DNA of 64,000 nucleotides from positions 3,782,001 to 3,846,000 of the forward strand of contig JAKULF010000001.1 of assembly GCA_022661535.1 (NCBI GenBank), read 5' to 3'. Source of the DNA: Eutypa lata. Taxonomy: Eukaryota > Ascomycota > Sordariomycetes > Xylariales > Diatrypaceae. Numbering within the stretch: the first letter of the stretch is position 1; every line of letters begins with the position of its first letter. The notes beneath the pieces are model-generated. The model ran no database searches. It saw only the letters and a list, made by a program, of their open reading frames with translations, and had not been told where the DNA came from. Position numbers and translations under genes: made by a program. Below, in pieces: positions 59,439-64,000 of this stretch.

Positions 59439-60977
59439 CTAAGTTCCAGGATTTGCGGTAGTGCTCTCGATGTCTGGAATCTTCTCTCGCTCGACTGGGG
59501 GTGCAGACCACTCCTTTTCACCGAGGGCATTCTTCTGTAGACCATCCTGCGGATTGGGACCTTCTACTTCGAGTTCTTTCTCCTCTGCGACGGCTTCTAA
59601 CGACTGGGTCGTTTGAACTCCGGCCTCCTGCATTTCCGAATCCTCTTGCTCCTTGTCTATGGCAGCTCCAGCCTTGTCATCCCCACTACCGGCATCTTCC
59701 ATTACCTCCCCCTGAGGAGCCTCGGCATTCGCATCGTCCTCCTTCAGCTTTCCACCTTTTCTCGGGGGGATGACTTTCATGAAGGCAGCACCCCAGTCTC
59801 CAAGCTCCAGGTACTTGAGGATGATCTCCATAACGTGGTTTGTAGCTAAGACATGGCGGCTCTGCAGGTTCATGAACTCCCCAATCGGAAGCTTGGCTGT
59901 CCGGACGTTCCTCTCTCTAGCGAGCTTGTAGCAGAGGCCCTTCTCTCGGTTTTTGTCGATGATGCCACCAATGACATAGCTGGTGTTCGGTTCGAAACGT
60001 TCTAGTGCATAGGGTGAATCGGCAGTCAGGTAGACAATAGACTTGTCTACATCGTCGGCCTCGGGTACGGGAACAGGTGTAGGTTTCTTGGGTTTCTTGG
60101 CCTCTTTGGAGTCTTGGGGAGGCTTAACAAAGGAGATGCTGTCGTCCTGTTCTCCTTTCTCGAGTAGCTTGATTATCTCTCCTCCCTCGGAACCAGCCAT
60201 CAACTTCTTCGCTTCCTTGGCAACCTCCACGAAGTCGCTCTCGCTAAAATGAATGCCCCTCCAATTTTGGTGTTGGTTGACTAGAGTGGTCTCGAATCTC
60301 GTCTTCATGGCTCCATCGTAGGAACTAATGAAGAGGTGCACAGGGAATTGGGCGTTCCTATTGTCGGAATAACATCTCGTGACTTGACTGCAAAGCGATA
60401 CTAGTTCCTTGTCCATCATGTACTTCTCGAATTGACAGTCGATGATGACAGTGACAGGCACTTGTGTCTTTTCTCTCTTCGGTGGCTTGGTTATGATAGG
60501 TTCATCTCCTCTGGCAGCGGCAACAGCAGCGGCAACAGCAGCAGCAGAAGCAGCAGCAACAGCTTCCATCTTCTTGCGCTCCCTTCTACTGCGACGTTTC
60601 TCTTTCCGAGTTTCCTTCAGAAGCTGCTTCTTCTCCTCCCATTTCTTCTGTCGCTTCAGCTTTTTCTGCTGGTTCTTAGACATCGGGGTAGCGTCGGTCG
60701 TAGTATCAGCGTCACCGGTGCCGTTAGAAGCTCGTCTAAGGTTGTCGTCATCTCCGTCTTCATCGTCATCGTCATCGTCATCGTCAATGTCATCTTCATC
60801 GCCATCGTCATCATCTTCTCGGGGTCGCTTCAGGCCACGGGGCTCAGTTTGGACTTGGACGTCGTTGATGATAGCATGCTGAATCTCTGGGTTCTGATCT
60901 GAAGATTGGCTTGCTCTAATCTCAGATTTCTCAGCATCTATTGTCTCCAGACCATTTGTCATAGTTGAGTCCTCCAT
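59439..60977 (-). CDS. TRM10: tRNA (guanine(9)-N1)-methyltransferase Trm10
   Basis: SPOUT-family enzyme that methylates N1 of guanine 9 in tRNA using S-adenosylmethionine. Single exon, 512 residues from the Met at 60977 (MEDSTM); an in-frame ATG at 61049 would add 24 residues and is less likely. Residues 60-90 are an Asp/Glu run, 100-165 are Lys/Arg-rich and helical (KNQQKKLKRQKKWEEKK) and end in an Ala run, as in Trm10 proteins with a basic RNA-binding N-terminus. The catalytic domain shows VIIDCQFEKYM, YLTADSPYALERF, YVIGGIIDKNREKGLCY, KLPIGEF and RHVLATNHVMEIILKYLE, all Trm10 hallmarks. The last 115 residues are Glu/Gln/Ala-rich and longer than in yeast. It diverges from MSH2. Confidence 0.95.
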   Translation of the reverse strand: MEDSTMTNGLETIDAEKSEIRASQSSDQNPEIQHAIINDVQVQTEPRGLKRPREDDDDGDEDDIDDDDDDDDEDGDDDNLRRASNGTGDADTTTDATPMSKNQQKKLKRQKKWEEKKQLLKETRKEKRRSRRERKKMEAVAAASAAAVAAAVAAARGDEPIITKPPKREKTQVPVTVIIDCQFEKYMMDKELVSLCSQVTRCYSDNRNAQFPVHLFISSYDGAMKTRFETTLVNQHQNWRGIHFSESDFVEVAKEAKKLMAGSEGGEIIKLLEKGEQDDSISFVKPPQDSKEAKKPKKPTPVPVPEADDVDKSIVYLTADSPYALERFEPNTSYVIGGIIDKNREKGLCYKLARERNVRTAKLPIGEFMNLQSRHVLATNHVMEIILKYLELGDWGAAFMKVIPPRKGGKLKEDDANAEAPQGEVMEDAGSGDDKAGAAIDKEQEDSEMQEAGVQTTQSLEAVAEEKELEVEGPNPQDGLQKNALGEKEWSAPPVEREKIPDIESTTANPGT

Positions 60978-61198
60978 TTTGATGCGACGAGAAATTGATT
61001 GGGCAACTGTACTGGAGTTTGGAAATTTTAGCGGGGTGAAATAAATCATTTCGGTATTGCAAGGAATGACGCAACGTTAGGTCTATGTAGGGGGGGCTAA
61101 CTAAGTGGCCTGAGCGCCTAAACTCAAGCTCTACATGTACCTATGTAGTGGTAGGACTGTACCAGTTGCCCATTAAACTTTTTGGTTCTAGCGCGTCT

Positions 61199-61238
61199 AG
61201 TCGCGTCTCCCAGCACGGTCACTCGAAAAGACGCGACT
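61199..61238. promoter_or_regulatory. Inverted pair of CGCG (MCB-like) elements before MSH2
   Basis: AGTCGCGTCT (61199-61208) and AGACGCGACT (61229-61238) are perfect reverse complements 20 bases apart, and a third CGCGTCTAG begins at 61192. ACGCG is the core of the MluI cell-cycle box bound by MBF-type factors, which in yeasts drive G1/S genes including mismatch-repair genes. They lie about 190-230 bases before the MSH2 ATG, with CATATAAAAA just downstream at 61241. Regulation by MBF here is inference. Confidence 0.5.
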
Positions 61239-61427
61239 TTCATATAAAAATTGTATCTAACTAATCTGTTACGTATTCCGCTATCGGTCTTGTCTCATCT
61301 CTCTCATCATCTTGTCCCATTTACTTGCCTGCTTCTCTCGAGCTGTGTATACTTTGTAATTAGATAACGCCTTCATCTTTAGTAGTTTCTCCATTAATCA
61401 TAATCCTACTTTCAGAAACCATTCAGC

Positions 61428-64000
61428 ATGTCGTCCCGTCCCGAATTAAGGGTGCGTTTACAAGAACTTCCATAGAGAAGACTGACTAGTCAACTAATAT
61501 GATATACTAATAGGTCGACGATGAACATGGCTTCATCCGCTACTTCAAGTCCCTCCCTGCTGTAGATGCAGAGACTATCAGAATCTTCGACCGAGGTGAC
61601 TGGTATACTGCTCATGGAGACAATGCCAACTTCATTGCTAGAACAGTACGTTTAGGTCCCTACTTATAGATACTGTGTCGAATGGATTGCTTATGATATG
61701 TACAGGTATATAAGACCACTTCGGTTGTACGACAGCTTGGACGAAACGATGCTAGCGGTTTACCCTCCGTTACTATGACCATCACCGTGTTCCGACAATT
61801 CTTACGAGAAGCCCTCTTCAAGCTCGGAAAGCGAGTCGAGATATATGCAAGTAGCGGCGGTCGTATGAACTGGAAGGTCGTGAAGCAGGCATCTCCCGGC
61901 AATCTGCAGGATGTCGAAGATGAATTGGGCGGCCAGGTCGACTCGGCCCCCATGATATTAGCCGTCAAGATCTCTGCCAAGGCTGAGGTCAGGACGGTCG
62001 GAGTCTGCTTTGCAGATGCTAGCGTGAGAGAGCTCGGTGTCAGTGAATTTCTCGACAACGACCTGTACTCCAACTTCGAAGCCCTGCTTATCCAACTTGG
62101 CGTCAAAGAGTGCCTCGTCCAGTTTGACAAGGCCGACAAGGACAAAGATCCCGAACTGGCTAAGCTTCGCCAGATCATCGATAACTGCGGTGTTGCCATA
62201 TCAGAGAGATCAGCTGGTGATTTCGGCACCAAAGATATCGAACAGGATCTGGCCCGAATCCTCAAAGATGAGCGATCTGCTACTCTGTTACCCCAAACAG
62301 ACCTTAAGTTGGCAATGGGATCGGCCGCCGCTTTAATCAAGTATCTTAATATCATGCAGGATTCCTCTAATTTCGGTCAATACCAACTCTACCAGCACGA
62401 CCTATCACAATTTATGAAATTAGATGCTGCAGCATTAAAAGCTCTCAATCTCATGCCAGGCGCTAGAGATGGTGCTAAAACCATGAGTGTCTACGGCCTA
62501 CTCAATCACTGCCGGACCCCGGTTGGTAGCAGGCTATTATCTCAATGGCTCAAACAACCACTGATGAGCAAGGATGAGATTGAGAAGCGGCAGCAGCTAG
62601 TAGAAGCTTTCGTGAATGACACCGAACTACGTCAAACGATGCAAGAAGAACATCTGAAGTCGGTGCCAGATCTGTATCGCTTAGCCAAGCGATTCCAGCG
62701 GAAGAAGGCCAATTTAGAGGATGTCGTTAGGGCATACCAGGTGATCATTCGCCTGCCCGGGTTTCTAGGCACCTTGGAAGGAGTCATGGACGAGGCGTAC
62801 AAGGACCCTCTAGACGAAGCGTATACCAACAAGCTCAGAGAGTTGTCGGATAGTCTGGGAAAGCTAGCAGAGATGGTCGAAACAACGGTCGATCTCGATG
62901 CTCTCGACAACCATGAGTTTATTATCAAGCCAGAATTTGACGACGGCTTGCGGATTGTGAGAAAGAAACTGGACAAACTCAAGAAAGACATGGACCGAGA
63001 AATCCGCGACGCAGCCGACGACCTGAATCAAGAAGAGAACAAGAAGATTTTCCTCGAAAACCACAAAGTTCACGGGTGGTGTATGCGGTTGACACGGACA
63101 GAAGCGGGTTGCATTCGGAACAAATCCAAGTATCAGGAATGCTCCACACAGAAGAACGGGGTTTACTTCACAACCAAGACGCTGCAGACTTACAGGCGGG
63201 AATTTGATCAGCTATCTCAGACTTATAACAGAACTCAGAGCAGTCTGGTCAACGAAGTCGTTGGCGTTGCCGCCTCTTATTGCCCCGTGCTAGAGCAGCT
63301 CGCCGGCGTCCTCGCGCACCTCGACGTCATCGTAGCTTTTGCCCATTGCTCCGTCCATGCACCAACCTCCTACGTCCGCCCGAAGATCCACCCGCGGGGC
63401 CAGGGCTCGACGATCCTCCGCGAGGCGCGCCACCCGTGCATGGAGATGCAGGACGACGTGCAGTTCATCACGAACGACGTGGAGCTGGTGCGGGACGAGT
63501 CCTCGTTCCTCATCATCACGGGACCCAACATGGGCGGCAAGTCGACGTACATCCGGCAGATCGGGGTAATTGCACTAATGGCGCAGGTCGGGTGCTTCGT
63601 GCCGTGCGCCGAGGCGGAGCTCGCCGTCTTCGACGCCGTCCTCGCCCGCGTCGGCGCCTCCGACTCCCAGCTCAAGGGCGTCTCCACCTTCATGGCCGAG
63701 ATGCTCGAGACAGCCAACATCCTCAAGTCAGCCACGGCCGAGTCGCTGATCATCATTGACGAGCTCGGGCGCGGCACCTCGACCTACGACGGCTTCGGCC
63801 TCGCCTGGGCCATCTCCGAGCACATCGTCAAGGAGATCGGCTGTGCGGCCCTCTTCGCCACGCACTTCCACGAGCTCACCGCGCTCGCGGACCAGTACCC
63901 CCGCGTGCGCAACCTGCACGTCACGGCGCACATCTCTTCGGGGTCGGGGTCGGGGTCGGGGTCCGGATCCAGTGGCAGCAAAGAGGAAGGAGAAAATAGC
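61428..64000 (+). CDS. msh2: DNA mismatch repair protein Msh2 (partial, runs off window)
   Basis: MutS homologue that pairs with Msh6 or Msh3 to detect mismatches. Exons are 61428-61451, 61514-61645 and 61706 to the window edge; introns are 62 and 60 nt. The protein begins MSSRPELR, then VDDEHGFIRYFKSLP, typical Msh2. The connector (ILAVKISAKAEVRTVGVCF), lever/clamp region (LNHCRTPVGSRLLSQWLKQPL, KKLDKLKKDMDREI) and ATPase domain follow in order. Walker A is TGPNMGGKST (about 63512), and the signature/Walker B is IIIDELGRGTSTYDGFG followed by ATHFHEL. About 840 residues lie inside the window; the C-terminal dimerisation region is outside. The last visible stretch has an extra Ser-Gly run between AHIS and KEEGE. 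The divergent partner is TRM10. Confidence 0.96.
63938..63966 (+). repeat. TCGGGG hexamer repeat in MSH2
   Basis: Four or more tandem TCGGGG units encode alternating Ser and Gly inside MSH2, in the variable loop after the VTAHIS strand. The unit is six bases, so gains or losses keep the frame. Confidence 0.85.

Noticed and set aside
60432..60902. Ser/Val-rich plus-strand frames opposite TRM10
   Set aside because: They mirror the acidic and Ala-rich coding runs of TRM10.
61660..63981. Minus-strand and off-frame plus-strand frames within MSH2
   Set aside because: The plus-strand MSH2 frame is continuous with family motifs throughout, so the others are shadows.

Overview
The window looks like chromosomal DNA of a filamentous ascomycete (Pezizomycotina, probably Sordariomycetes; I cannot go lower). 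The evidence is short GT-AG introns of about 45-160 nt with CTAAC/CTGAC-like branch sites, fungal protein families (2EXR, DHA1 and Dal5-type MFS, GH18 chitinase, lipase-NLRs), long intergenic spacers, and blocks reduced almost entirely to A and T by C-to-T/G-to-A transitions, the signature of repeat-induced point mutation (RIP). Exon models were assembled by hand from reading frame, splice motifs and family similarity. Most multi-exon models sum to a multiple of three.

Layout. 1-3744: gene-free, with a minisatellite, an AT-rich relic and a 209-bp MITE-like element. 3745-9498 (+): an NLR-type receptor with lipase-like, NB-ARC and long disordered parts. 9499-12981: gene-poor. 12982-22751: pyroglutamyl peptidase (+), unknown protein (+), 2EXR protein (-), small secreted Cys-rich protein (+), quinone oxidoreductase (-), SDR (+). 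22902-35160 (-): a second lipase-type receptor (NACHT, WD40) cut in two by a RIP-degraded LTR retrotransposon at 27083-34459. 35627-46329 (+): fructosamine-3-kinase family enzyme, DHA1 transporter, secreted GH18 chitinase, second DHA1 transporter. 47377-48333 (+): Ser/Lys-rich disordered protein. About 48400-50240: second RIP block. 50611-52350 (-): Dal5-type anion transporter. 54619-55814 (+): epoxide-hydrolase-like enzyme. 56037-58656: F-box-like remnant (+) and a decayed kinase-like gene (-) with acidic tail repeats. 59439-60977 (-): TRM10. 61428 onward (+): MSH2, running off the right edge.

The left 47 kb reads as accessory genome: two immune-type receptors of related architecture, secreted proteins, drug-type transporters and transposon damage. 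The right end is conserved housekeeping (tRNA methylation, mismatch repair) with a divergent promoter carrying CGCG elements that resemble MBF-type G1/S sites. The strongest story is the split NLR. The two LTRs align over 181 bp without an indel, the coding frames on both sides meet at a lipase-domain L-A-T-P motif, and the exon next to the LTR carries a TAG stop and a broken splice acceptor that look like RIP spreading into unique sequence. I did not find a convincing wholly new multi-gene system.
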